A DNA stretch of 64,000 nt from Peronospora farinosa (lineage: Eukaryota > Oomycota > Peronosporomycetes > Peronosporales > Peronosporaceae), in NCBI GenBank assembly GCA_947646735.1, contig CANTFK010000799.1, forward strand, positions 62,001 through 126,000, written 5' to 3'. Below, in pieces: positions 1 to 10,433 of the stretch. Both the position numbers and the translations under genes were made by a program. The notes beneath the pieces are model-generated. The model was not told the DNA's origin, did not search any database, and worked only from the letters and a program-made list of their open reading frames with translations. Numbering within the stretch: position 1 is the first letter of the stretch; every line of letters starts with the position of its first letter.

Positions 1-3000
1 GCAGTAGGGGCGGGATGCCCTACTGTCGCGGACTCTGAAGCTACCCCTAAGCTCAGAGTGATCGAACAAATGGGTAGCATAGTCCCTGAGGTTCCGAAAG
101 GTCGGACCTTAACCCTTTTGGTCTGTAGCGCTCGAGTACGAGGCTATGACCAAGTGATGACCCTTCTCGTGTATTCGGGTGCATCACAAAACTTTGTGAA
201 ACTCGCGGCTCTGAAAAAGAGACCGGCGAGTTATGAGTCGCTTTGCCAGGATGGCAAGCGAGAAGAGGCGATCGTTCGTTTAGCGAACGGCGCGCTCGTT
301 AAATTGGAGGGAGTTCAAGTTGAACTCGCCTTCAGTTTCAGTGACTTCTCTTGTAAAGAGAAGTTCACAGTGCTAGGTATGGAGAGACCGTATGACCTCA
401 TCCTAGGCATGCCTTGGTTGGCTAAACACCAACCATGGATAGACTGGCGTACACGCACATTCGCTAGCTCTACGCAAGACACCGGAAAGGATGTGCTCTT
501 GCGAGAGGCTTATGTGGCTGATGCTGTGTCCAACACAATCGAGGGTGCGATGACGGTAAGTCAATCGACACCAGGAACTACCCAGCTCGAAAAGAGTGGT
601 GTAGTTGGAAGTGCACTGGCGGAAAGACAGGTGACACATATTCCTACCCAGGTCGAAAAGACTGGTGTAGTGAATGGGACGATGACAGGTAGTCATGCGT
701 CCAATAGTCCTGCACAGAGCCGAGAGCCTGTGGCAGTTGATGGTGGTCTGACAGGAAGTCAAGCGTCACAAGAACCGGCACAGAGCCAAGAGCCTGGTGC
801 GGTTGGAAGGAGTGCGTTAGCTGAGATAGCAACGACACCATCTTCCAAGTCAAAGGTCGTGGTGACTCGAAGAACGAGCACCAGACGTATTAAGACGATC
901 AAGGGCACGTCGAAAACGAGTGACCCTTGGATCAGTATCGGTCCATGAGGACGGACCTACAAGCGAGTTGTTCGAGGCCGTCGAAGACTAAATGCCGGAG
1001 GCATCCTCAGTTGAGGTGCTCCAACTTGTCTTGGCATCTGCCGAGGAGATATTAAATCTCTCGCAGATGACGTGGGGATCTGTTCCTGTCCAAATTTAAG
1101 GAAGGAAAGATCCACGAGATAGTCGCACCAGTTCCAGAAGAGAACGTGGTGGACTGTTGCTCTTCATCCACAATGGATGAGAGCGTCTTTGGAAACCGAC
1201 AAGAAGAAACGGTTAGCTGCTCAAGGCTGGGATGCCTTGAAGGACAGCCCGTTCTATGATGTTCTGTGGAAACACCGTGATGTGTTTCCAGCAGAAGTGC
1301 TGAGCCGCCTACCGGCCGATAGGGGCATCAGGCACGAGATTGACCTGGAGCCTGGCATGTGACCAGGCAATGGCCGTTGCCGAAGGAACAAGTCGATTAC
1401 ATCGATGAGTTCTTCGACAAGCGAGCTAAGGCGGGACATATACGTGAGAGCAAGTCGCCTCACTGCAGCCCTACCTTCTGTATGCGTAAAGCCACGGGTG
1501 GATGGCGCGTGGTTCATGCTTATAATAAGCTGAACTCGGCCACCATTCCGGCTCAAACGCCGATCCCGCGGAAAGATGTTTTGTTGAATTCCATGGGAAA
1601 GTCAACTATCTTTTCCGCGTTGGATCTGAAGGATGGCTACTATCAGGTTCTCATGAGAGGTACCGATGTAGCCGAAACGGCAGTAAGCACCCCAAGCGGT
1701 ATGCTTTGGGAGTGGCTTGTGATGCCACAAGGGTTGAAAAATGCTCCGGCAACATTCAACCGAGTGGTGGCTCACGTGATGCGTCAGCACCGTTTCTACG
1801 CGCCCCATTACTTTGACGATGTATTCGTGCATAATAGGGCGGAGGACGGTCTGAGCGCGATAGTGTCGAACAAGCGTCATTTAGACGCTGTGTTGCAGAC
1901 TCTGGGTGACGCCCAATTATACGTTAACTTGCAAAAGTGCGTAATAGGGGTCCCCGAGATACCTGTACTGGGCTGCTTCGTAGGTGCACATGGTGTACGA
2001 GCAGACCCAGAAAGGTAAAGGCTGTAAAGGAATGTCCAGTCCCACGTAATGTGAAGGATCTGCGCCAATTCCTTGGGCTCGATACTTACTTGCATAAGTA
2101 CAGCAAGAATTATGCGGAGCAGACTAAGCCATTGTCTGATCTTTTGAAAAAGGATACAGAATGGACTTAATCAAAGGAGCAAGAAGATGCGTTCACATCA
2201 GTGAAGCAATCTCTTGTGGAGTCACCGGTCTTGGCATTGCCAGACGCGGATAAGCCCTTTAGCGTCGTCTGCGATGCAAGCAATTTTGCAATCGGCAGCG
2301 CGCTCATGCAGAAGGATGACGACGGCGTTGACCGTGTCATTTCTTATCAGTCTCGGCTTTTAAAATCTGCCGAGCTGAATTACCCTGTGCATGACAAGGA
2401 GCTACTTTCAATTAAGTCTGCCCTTGTGAAGTTTCGGGTGCACCTCTTGGGCACCGAACCTTTTATGGTTTATACGGATCACGCATCACTGCGGACCGCT
2501 ATAAATTCACCGCACCTTTCGCCGAGAATGGCGAGATGGCTAACATTCTTCTCTGAATTTAATTTCAAAGTTGTTTATAAGCCGGGTAAGTCGAATGTCT
2601 TGGCTGACGCGTTATCGCGCAGACCAGACTTCGAGGCAAGGCACCAGGAAAGTGTGTCTCGTGCGAAAGCACAAGTTGAGTCGTCAACATTGGCAGCCAT
2701 GAAGGCCTACCATGTGACGAGCTCAATGGCCTCCGATATAAAGGAGTGTTACAGTCAGGACGAACATTGTCGCCTGCTGTTGGATCATTTTGGTGGACGA
2801 AAGGTTACCCTTCCGTCGCACCTCAAAGCGAAACTAAATCGCTTTAGTTACAGTGATGGACTGTTATGGCATCAACTGTCACCCTGTGATCCCTTGAGAA
2901 TCTATGTCTCTCATGACACAGATCTCAAGCTGATGATACTTCACAAGTGCCATGATGCGCCATCTAGTGGACATCTGGTCCATGAAAAGACATTCTTACG

Positions 3001-4806
3001 AGTGTCAGAGGAATTTTGGTGGCCCCACCTATATCGGTGGGTGGCCAACTATATTCGCTCTTGCGAAGAGTGTCAGCGCATAAAGCCTGCACCTTCGAAC
3101 AGTGCGCCATTGAAGTCACTGCCGATTCTAACTGAATGTTGGAATTCGGTCAGTTTGGACTTCATGTTTGGCTTACCGCCTGACCATAAAGGCAGGACGG
3201 GACTCGTCGTCTTTGTAGACATACTGTGCAAGATGGTGCATTTGGCACCATGTAGCACCAAGATCTCAGGAAAAGAGGCTGCCCTCTTGTTGCTGGATCA
3301 GGTGTATCGACTACACGGGATGCCCGAGTCCATAGTATCGGACGGGGATCCGCGTTTTACGTCGGGTTTTTGGCGACATGTGTTTGAGCTTCTGGGTAGC
3401 AAGCTTCACATGTCAACCGCTGATCATCCCCAGACCGATGGCCAAACAGAACGGGCCAATCGAGTCGTGGCGGATGTGTTGCGTACAGTAGCGACTTCCA
3501 AAGAATGGAGCAAGCAATTGTCATTCGTGGAGTTCGCTATTAATAACAGTGTTCACGCCAGTACGGGTGAAACACCGTTTTACATTAACGGACTGCGTCA
3601 TCCTCAAACGCCAGTCTCGTTTGTGCGCAGCCCGAGTCTTAGTGGGGGAGGGCCCCTCGGTGCGAATGCCAAAGAGGGCCAAGGTTGCCCTAGTGACACT
3701 GTAGTTTAACAGTGGTCACGACACCTATAGGTGTCACAGAGGAGGCACGGCAAGAAATGCCAGTGCTCCTTGATGATGACACTGTAGTTTTATCAACAGC
3801 GTCGACCCATGAACGACCTCTTGGAGGCGTCATAGGCGAGCTGGATGCTGAAAGCGTGAGCGAAGCTCAGCGCTTTGTGAATGAGCGATTAGCCATCACA
3901 CGTAAAGTCCGTGACGCGATGGCAAGCGAACAGGACAAGCAAAAACAATATGCATACCAGCATGGTCGCAAAAACAATGAGCACTTTAGTGTGGGGGACA
4001 AAGTGCTATTAAGTACTGCTACCCTACCTAAACATGCAATTTCTGTACTACCTGGTGGTACTACTAAGCTATTGCCCCGATTCATTGGGCCCTTTATAGT
4101 GGTTGAAGAAGTTGGAGACCTAAATTATAGGCTCAATCTCCCACCGTATATGAAGACGCACCCCGTATTCTACGTGGGTCGTCTGAAACGGTATGTTGAT
4201 CCAGAAGAGATTACATATCCACATCGGTCTAACGAGACCGATGGTGACGTCGACTGTGAGTCGAGCGTCGCGACCGATCAGGCGACGAGGAAGCCGAGAG
4301 GCTCCCCGTATACGAACGAGGCGATAGAGGACTCGGCGATCGAGGAGGACTCCGCGCTTGACGCGGGTCTCTCATCACCAGTCGCTCTAAGATGTCCAAG
4401 CGGGTCTTCAGGCGGTCATACCCCTGACGATCCCTCGCCCTCACATCGCGCAGATCCGAGGTCAGTCGCGAGACTTGACTCTCGAGATCTGTCACCTGAC
4501 TCTTCAGCGCAGCGGACTCAGCTTGCGACTGAACAGCAGCAGGGTAGGCAGCCGCGAGTAGGTGGGCGTAATCGCCACTCCTATCGGGCGCCACCTGTGT
4601 TGGTGGACACGGAAGGGAATACGCGCTTCCTTGTTGGAAGGCTGTTGGTCCACCGGTTTGTGAAGCGAAAGCTCCAAATCCTTGTCCAGTGGAAGGGTTA
4701 CCCAACGAGCTTTGACTCGTGGGAGCCTGTGGACGCTTTGCGCGTTGACGTGTCTGGGCTGGTGACTGCTTATGTGAAGCAGCACCAGCTTTCGTCTTTC
4801 TGCTAG
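1..4806 (+). pseudogene. pol: Broken pol polyprotein gene of A1 (protease-RT-RNase H-integrase-chromodomain)
   Basis: Segments follow the Ty3/gypsy order. The protease-like region (58-948) has the flap-side sequence LILGMPWL, but its active-site triad reads YSGAS instead of D(S/T)GAS. Reverse transcriptase (1359-2018) shows the FSALDLKDGYYQ block and the YFDD catalytic motif. RNase H (2201-2630) has CDAS, DKEL and YTDHAS. The integrase has an HHCC finger (about 2950-3085) and D, D and E residues in SLDF, SDGDPRF and the TDGQTER block. A chromodomain lies near 4620-4790. The frame is lost near 949-1176, a deletion near 1355 shifts it, it shifts again near 1990, TAA at 2168-2170 interrupts it, and the last ORF (3712-4806) is in the -1 frame. 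It cannot make full-length Pol without repair or recoding. Confidence 0.9.
2..25 (+). promoter_or_regulatory. Hairpin of the gag/pro -1 frameshift signal (A1)
   Basis: CAGTAGGG and CCCTACTG flank a short loop, with one bulged G, and the gag stop codon TAG (5-7) is inside the 5' arm. The slippery site, seen in A2 as GGGAAAT nine bases upstream of the same hairpin, would lie just outside the left edge. The -1 frame (codons from position 1) is open into the protease ORF. Confidence 0.6.
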
Positions 4807-5674
4807 GTCCGGATGGACTAGCAGAAGAAGCGTGGCGAGAATTAATTGGGGGTCGCTTACCGCCCATAATTTCATGCGCACGCTTCATGGCGAAGCGGAT
4901 TCGCTGCGACCGTTGTTTTGTTGCATCTACATGCAACGTTACACGGCGCCGAAGCTCAGCTTCATAGTCGTCGGCTGTTTCGTTAGAACGCAGCACGACT
5001 GGAATTGGGAAAGCACGACCAAGTGCTTTGCCCTGCTTTTTCCACAAGGGAAAGACGCTATAAAACTTATGAGCGTCAAGAGTTGCACGCTGCAAAAGCG
5101 CTGCACTAGACCCATCCGATTTCATACACTTAGATGGAGGTGGCATTGGTGGCAAGCCACCACTCACGTAGCCGTCCTCGCGACGGCGGACTAGTGAGGC
5201 CGACGGTGTACTTGGTGGAGCTTTAAGCTCACACTCACCTGAGTCTGACTCTCCATTATGGATTGTCAAGACATCAGCTTGAGGAGTCACATCTGACTGA
5301 GTCGCGACTACTCCTTTCGAGGTAGCGTGCTCGGTCTTGGTCGCTGCGCTCGTAGGCGCAGGCGACGAGGCTTTACCTTCGCTTGCACGAAGCATAGATG
5401 CTCCCTCAAGGACGGGTGCCTCAAATGATGGGGACATATGTCCCATCAATGCGCTTTGCTCATCGCCACTTTGGGGTGATGGCAATGGCGCAGTCTCATT
5501 GTAGTCTACAATGAGAGATGGATCTTCATCCACATTATAGTGAGATGGAAGATTCACCTCAGTGTCTGAAGCACTTTGCGACGGCTGCGATAAATCGCGG
5601 CGCGTGCGCTTATTGCTGGACTGAATGGCCGCCTTTGCAGGCGACCCATCAGACTTACCACGTTTCGGTGGCAT
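4229..5674 (-). CDS. Antisense ORF protein of retrotransposon A1 (aORF), 481 aa
   Basis: An uninterrupted ORF from ATG at 5674, 106 bp inside the 3' LTR, is convergent with pol and overlaps its last 578 nt (integrase tail and chromodomain). The predicted protein has a basic N-terminus (PPKRGK, NKRTRRD), an acidic/Ser-Pro stretch with an SLIVDY block, a central conserved segment containing FPIPVV (about residue 225), a Q/S/P-rich linker, a coiled coil (about residues 385-435) and an Arg-Ser-rich tail ending RRHHRSR. Arg-Ser tails and basic patches suggest a nuclear nucleic-acid-binding protein; that is inference. I recognise no named domain. A2 encodes it with about 17 substitutions and no frame break, and B1 has a diverged homologue in the same place, so it is probably a real gene rather than a shadow of pol. 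Confidence 0.7.
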   Translation of the reverse strand: MPPKRGKSDGSPAKAAIQSSNKRTRRDLSQPSQSASDTEVNLPSHYNVDEDPSLIVDYNETAPLPSPQSGDEQSALMGHMSPSFEAPVLEGASMLRASEGKASSPAPTSAATKTEHATSKGVVATQSDVTPQADVLTIHNGESDSGECELKAPPSTPSASLVRRREDGYVSGGLPPMPPPSKCMKSDGSSAALLQRATLDAHKFYSVFPLWKKQGKALGRAFPIPVVLRSNETADDYEAELRRRVTLHVDATKQRSQRIRFAMKRAHEIMGGKRPPINSRHASSASPSGPSRKTKAGAASHKQSPAQTRQRAKRPQAPTSQSSLGNPSTGQGFGAFASQTGGPTAFQQGSAYSLPCPPTQVAPDRSGDYAHLLAAAYPAAVQSQAESAALKSQVTDLESQVSRLTSDLRDVRARDRQGYDRLKTRLDILERLVMRDPRQARSPPRSPSPLSPRSYTGSLSASSSPDRSRRSTHSRRHHRSR

Positions 5675-5707
5675 GAGAATTGAGTAGACTAAAGCGGCGC
5701 GTTTATA
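5675..5707 (-). promoter_or_regulatory. Candidate core promoter of the A1 antisense ORF
   Basis: On the - strand TATAAA (5707-5702) lies about 30 bases before the aORF ATG. It is followed by TACTCAATTCTC (5686-5675), which loosely resembles the TCA-type initiator of oomycete genes. The block lies between LTR and ORF, not in the LTR, and is unchanged in A2 (10401-10433). Transcription would begin almost at the ATG, giving a very short leader. No expression evidence is available. Confidence 0.4.
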
Positions 5708-5779
5708 CCGGCTCGCAAGTCTCTCTGTCTCCTAGGCGATGTTTTACAAAATGTAAAAATCATTCTACAAGGGAGATGG

Positions 5780-6375
5780 TGTAACAGGGCATCTAGTTAC
5801 ACGTAAACATAAAGTAATATACTTAATGTTTGGTCTAAAAGTATCCATGATTACTTTTGACCTGTCACTTGGGTGCGATACAAAAATGTGATCCACCCTC
5901 ATGAATGTGATATACATTGATGAATTCACATGAGAAGGATGACGCTAGTTGAAGCTAGGCATCGCGACGTCTCAGAAGGACGTCAGTTGCGATCTTAAAT
6001 CTAGATTTAAGATCATGCGACAGGATACGCTTCTAAAGAGCCGCGTATCCGATCTCTCTCTATATAGCCAATCAGTAGTTAAGTGTATATTAAGTTATAA
6101 TTCATTAAATATAGCTCAGTCTTGAATTTGCTTAAACATAAGCGCCACGCACGAAAAGTTGAAAGACTTCTGCGTGACGTCGGTGACTTCTTGTTTTAGA
6201 AGCTCTTTGCACTCTCGCTTAAGCGAGAGGCAACTGGTGGTACGACTGCTTAAGCAGTCGACCAACCTCCTAACCACCCTCGCACGCGAAGGTAAGACGT
6301 TCTAACCGCTTCCTCGCTTGTGCTGAAGGTGTGTGCTAGTAGCACGAGGCAAATCCGTAGAAGTGCCCGTCTACA
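5780..6375 (+). repeat. 3' LTR of A1
   Basis: The 596 bp LTR runs from TGTAACAGGG to CCCGTCTACA and follows the purine-rich tract CAAGGGAGATGG (5768-5779). It matches both LTRs of A2. It holds several palindromes, such as CTCTCGCTTAAGCGAGAG near 6215-6230, GACTGCTTAAGCAGTC near 6246-6261 and ATCTTAAATCTAGATTTAAG near 5992-6011. Confidence 0.93.
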
Positions 6376-6571
6376 ACTAGCACCACCCCATCGTCGTTTT
6401 GCTCTGCACCTTTTTTGGTTATTAGTTTGGCGTGGTTTTTGACAAAGGACGCAATGGCATGAGGTCGTGCCAGCGTGTTGGAACGCGACACCTGCGTCGG
6501 TAATGCAAATAGCGTTATGCGGAGTGCATCGGTTGTATCACGGATGAGTAAAAGCTCAGAGGTAGAGCCAT
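6376..6571 (-). pseudogene. 5' fragment of M17 aminopeptidase gene, cut by A1
   Basis: The reverse complement matches the first 185 bp or so of the intact aminopeptidase gene at 24421-25797, including the ATG (6571-6569). The match ends exactly at the A1 LTR, at the base corresponding to 24605. The rest of this copy, if it exists, is beyond A1 outside the window. It is a disrupted duplicate gene. Confidence 0.85.
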
Positions 6572-6894
6572 GGTCGGTACTGGGGTTGAGAGTAGCCAGA
6601 GCATGTTGTAGAAGTAGAAGATTGGTTCGAGATGAAATACTACGATAGGTTTGCTGTCCTACGAAGAATGGAAAATCGACAGCTGAGATGAATGGGGCTA
6701 TGTTCTTCTTGAAAAGGTACTTGGGTCTGACAGCCTCACACCTTTACAATAATCTTCGGACACACGAAAGCCTCGTTGATATTCCTCTCGCTCTCGATCC
6801 ACATATCTGTATCAACTGTGCACTCGACCGACACTATCAAGAGCATTCAGAATTGTACTTGAAATGTAGCGCTCGAAATACAGCAAAAGGACGA

Positions 6895-8815
6895 AAAGCT
6901 ACGACGGAATTAGAGTCGAGCCCCCTCTCGATGACGAAGAGGCGCTATCCACAAAGCAGCAGAGAATGAAAGATGAGCTGCTGCTTCTGAACCATGAAGA
7001 TGAATCGCTGGTGTATGCAAGCTCGTTGCCGCTATTGATGCAGAAACCTGTTGCGCTGGGCAGTTGGAGACCCCGGTGTATTGCTCCTCTTGGTGGTGGT
7101 TTTTGTGGTCCAAGGAAGCCTTTTACAGGCCCCACGCGTGACCCGTTTAGCGACCGAGACAACCACGTGGATGGAGATGTTACAAACTGACGTTGTCAGT
7201 CATATGGATAGAGATGTGGACCCGCGTGATGACTTTTACGTGTTAGTTGTGGATCATGGCAGAAAAAGGTGGAGATTCTGGAAGACAAGTCGAGTGTGTC
7301 CTTGGTATTTTCTACTTTAGATGATAAGAATGAAAAGGTGCTGAAAGACGTGATGCAGCAAGGTTGGCTGTTCGTGGGCGAGCTGTACGACTCGTGCATG
7401 AACTCTAACAGCACGAATAGTACAATGGTGACTGACGCGTCGTTGAAAGTCCTGTCGCCAGTGTTAGAGCAGATCGCTCCGACGAAAGGCAAGAAGAAGC
7501 TGTTTCGAGTTGCAGGAGTCTTGCACAAAGCAGGAACAAGCTTTTCAACAGAGCTCGGTGTCGAAGTGAAGGCTCGAAAAGCGCTGTGTGCATGTTGTAT
7601 GCAGCGCAGTATGGACTGCCACTGTCGAATCCCCTGTATTATTTGGACCGCAAGAATTTTGACTCCATCAGTGACGCATTGTATGCGTATGTGGTGAAGT
7701 TGTTTGTGTTAGTTGGATGGGGATTGCGTGCAACAGCACCGCAAGTTCCACAGTGATTGGTTGGGAAACAAACGCTTGCACCGCTTTCGTATCGCTGGAT
7801 GATCCTGTCGCAACGTACAATCGCATGAGCGTGGCTCAAGCTGCTGATAGATATCCATTGTTTTTCTCACAGTCCTTGAAGGGCGCATGTTGCTTAAGAA
7901 CCTCACAGATCAGAACGCTGAAGTGTTCGTACAAATGCCCGATTTTTTAAGCGTGTTGAAAAGCTTGTGACTGGAGGTTCTGTGACTTTGGAAACCCTGA
8001 AAAGTGTGCTGATGTACCAGTTTATCAGCGCCAAGGTAGATTTCGTCAGCGAGTCTTTCATTCAGGCGAAACTTCTCCATTTATGATCGGACTGTTGGCG
8101 GTTAGAAGAAGCGTTCCATGTGATGGAAGGAGTGCCTGTACCATTTTACCAGCACATTTCCTGATTTACTGGGCAAGTTATTGCGCACCTCGAGTTCAAC
8201 AAGGCCAGTGAGCACCTTGCTAGCCAACTTGTGGCGCAAGTTCAAGCGTCGATGCAGAAGAACCTCAAGCAGGTGGATTGGCTTGACGGACCCACTCGAC
8301 AGGCCGCTGTTGAAAAGATAGGCACCATGACCAATCTTATTGGGTACTCGACTCTCGCCGAGCACTTTCCGTACGAACTACGCGGCGACGCACTACATGC
8401 AGAGAATATGCGGGATCGTCATGAAGCATCGGTATAATCGAGATATAGGACGGATCGGTGGTCTATTGAACCGCAACGAATATACAACGATGGATGTTGA
8501 AGTAATCGCGTAGTGTAACCCGACAATGAACCAGATCGTACTTCCAACTCCAGTCGCCATTTTTCGCTTTTAAATACCACCTGCACGCAACTTTACTTCT
8601 ATTTGTTGTATCATCGGGAGACGAACTCACGCATGGCATTGATAACTCTGGAAGATACTACGCTGGTGACGGTATCTTGCGGAACTGGTGGAGTAACGAC
8701 ACAGCAAACAAGTTTTGATGAAGCAATACAACAGTTTTGCAGTGACGAGATATGCAGATCAGGACAAGGTGCTGTGTCAGCTATGATAGAATATAATCTG
8801 TATTCACAATAAGTT
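6895..8815 (+). pseudogene. M13 (neprilysin-like) metallopeptidase pseudogene, copy A
   Basis: Across several frames one can follow a type II membrane M13 peptidase. There is an acidic N-terminal part (PPLDDEEALSTKQQ), then a hydrophobic anchor (VLLLLVVVFVVQGSLL), then the ectodomain start with VDPRDDFY, the long helical N-terminal domain (SLVFSTLDDKNEK, WLDGPTRQAAVEKIG), and the zinc-site region near 8620-8660 with GIDNSGRYYAGDG. In this copy the first His of HExxH is lost (the site reads DELTH, with a nearby frame break). The ORF is cut by many frameshifts and the C-terminal domain with the third zinc ligand is missing. Copy B has most of the same breaks. It is divergent to the aminopeptidase fragment, as copy B is to the intact gene. 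Confidence 0.85.
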
Positions 8816-9130
8816 TGTTCTGTAGCTGCTCAGACAATCATGCGGCAGAAATGTCATGACAGGGTAACTGAACGTTGCAAACACACGCACGGTTCTAAAT
8901 AAGTTGCGCTTCACACCAGGCTCCGTAGACTAGTCAAATCGCAACGATGTGTTGTCCACGTTTCAATAAGGGTTCGGAAAGCGTACGAGCTGAGGGTAAC
9001 TAGGAAGTATAATTCGATCGATGCTGAAATTTGAGATTGACGTCGGCTTCGACACTTTCTCGCAACGTTGTAAACTGCTCGAGACCATAGTGGGTCATTA
9101 TTAGCAGCGGTTTCGACCATCACTGTAAAC

Positions 9131-9731
9131 TACGTTTTACACGTTTCATCATTACAGGGATCGTGGCAGTCATCAACATGTTGTCCGCATGGTAATGTAG
9201 CAGTGAGAATGTCAATAATTCTAGCGACGCAGGGGCTATTGTACCTCTAACATTCGCTGACGCAAAAAATACTTCCTGTGGGGAAGCCATCCACCAAGGA
9301 GAAGCCAAAGGCTCTCAAATGGCATGTAAGAAGAAGATCCGTTTGTCGTCCTCTCCCTCCGAGTCCTAGTTTACTAGGAGACTACACTCCAGTTCAATCT
9401 CAGCAGTCTTCACCACTCACGTGTTCTCGTCAACGACGACTTTATACAGTCAACTCCACGGCGAGATGTTTCTCCCCTTCACGAGGCACTCAGATGGAAT
9501 TGGTTCCAGGTAGCCAACACAGTCAATGTCATATTTTTTCGTCTGCGCCTTTGGAGCGTTCTTATGTGATAGACGGAGCTTGACGCGACGGTCCTTCGAC
9601 AAAGAATTAAATCCGGCGAAAGCGTGACACGCGCCGGGTTTATGGTAGCAGCCGTATTTTTTGCTTTTGCTCCCTGCTGAAGATAGATGGCTCGCCCAAC
9701 TGAGCGTAATCTACTGTAAGCAGGGTGTAGC
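9131..9731. other. Stretch without recognisable gene before A2
   Basis: I see no coding similarity here. The only structure I noted is a short inverted repeat (AGTCCTAGTTTACTAGGAGACT, about 9360-9382, given by position only as a weak foldback). Short ORFs lack domains or homology to neighbours. Confidence 0.5.
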
Positions 9732-10328
9732 TGTAGACGGGCACTTCTACGAAGTTGCCTCGTGCTACTAGCACACACCTTCAGCACAAGCGAGGAAGCG
9801 GTTAGACCGTCTTACCGTCGCGTGCGAGGGTGGTTATGCGGTTGGTCGACTGCTTAAGCAGTCGTACCACCAGTTGCCTCTCGCTTAAGCGAGAGTGCAA
9901 CGAGCTTCTAAAACAAAAAGTCACCGACGTCACGCAGAAGCTTTTTCAGCTTCTCGTGCGTGGCGCTTATGTTTAAGCAAATTCAAGACTGAGCTATATT
10001 TAATGAATTATAACTTAATATACACTTAACTACTGATTGGCTATATAGAGAGAGATCGGATACGCGGCTCTTTAGAAGCGTATCCTGTCGCATGATCTTA
10101 AATCTAGATTTAAGATCGCAACTGACGTCCTTCTGAGACGTCGCGATGCCTAGCTTCAACTAGCGTCATCCTTCTCATGTGAATTCATCAATGTATATCA
10201 CATTCATGAGGGTGGATCACATTTTTGTATCGCACCCAAGTGACAGGTCAAAAGTAATCATGGATACTTTTAGACCAAACATTAAGTATATTACTTTATG
10301 TTTACGTGTAACTAGATGCCCTGTTACA
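9732..10328 (-). repeat. 3' LTR of A2
   Basis: The 597 bp LTR matches the A1 LTR in reverse orientation, from TGTAGACGGG to CCTGTTACA as read on the + strand. The polypurine tract (reverse complement of 10329-10340) abuts its inner edge. Confidence 0.93.
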
Positions 10329-10400
10329 CCATCTCCCTTGTAGAATGATTTTTACATTTTGTAAAACATCGCCTAGGAGACAGAGAGACTTGCGAGCCGG

Positions 10401-10433
10401 TATAAACGCGCCGCTTTAGTCTACTCAATTCTC
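10401..10433 (+). promoter_or_regulatory. Candidate core promoter of the A2 antisense ORF
   Basis: TATAAA at 10401-10406 and CTACTCAATTCTC just before the ATG at 10434 repeat the arrangement seen in A1. The spacing of about 30 bp between the TATA box and the initiator-like sequence is typical of a core promoter. Confidence 0.4.

Larger units (their letters stand above)
1..6375 (+). mobile_element. Ty3/gypsy chromodomain retrotransposon A1 (3' part, left end off window)
   Basis: The visible part starts at the gag/pro junction and runs through protease-like, reverse transcriptase, RNase H, integrase and chromodomain segments to a purine-rich tract (5768-5779) and the 3' LTR. Gag and the 5' LTR lie outside the window. 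The element sits in a decayed copy of the M17 aminopeptidase gene: its right flank (ACTAG, 6376-6380) continues as reverse-complemented aminopeptidase sequence. Pol is broken, while the antisense ORF at 4229-5674 is open. It is nearly identical to A2 and shares many of its lesions. Confidence 0.95.
6376..9130 (+). repeat. Inverted duplication, left arm
   Basis: This stretch is the reverse complement of about 21880-24605, with scattered substitutions and small indels. It carries the aminopeptidase 5' end, the intergenic region and an M13 peptidase pseudogene. The match fades near 9130 (left) and 21880 (right). A1 truncates its outer end. About 12.7 kb, including A2, separates the two arms. Confidence 0.85.

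Noticed and set aside
4504..5194. Extra open frames over the A1 aORF (4504-4881 -, 4832-5194 +) and their equivalents in A2
   Set aside because: They are alternative frames of the aORF/pol region without similarity to anything and are absent from B1.
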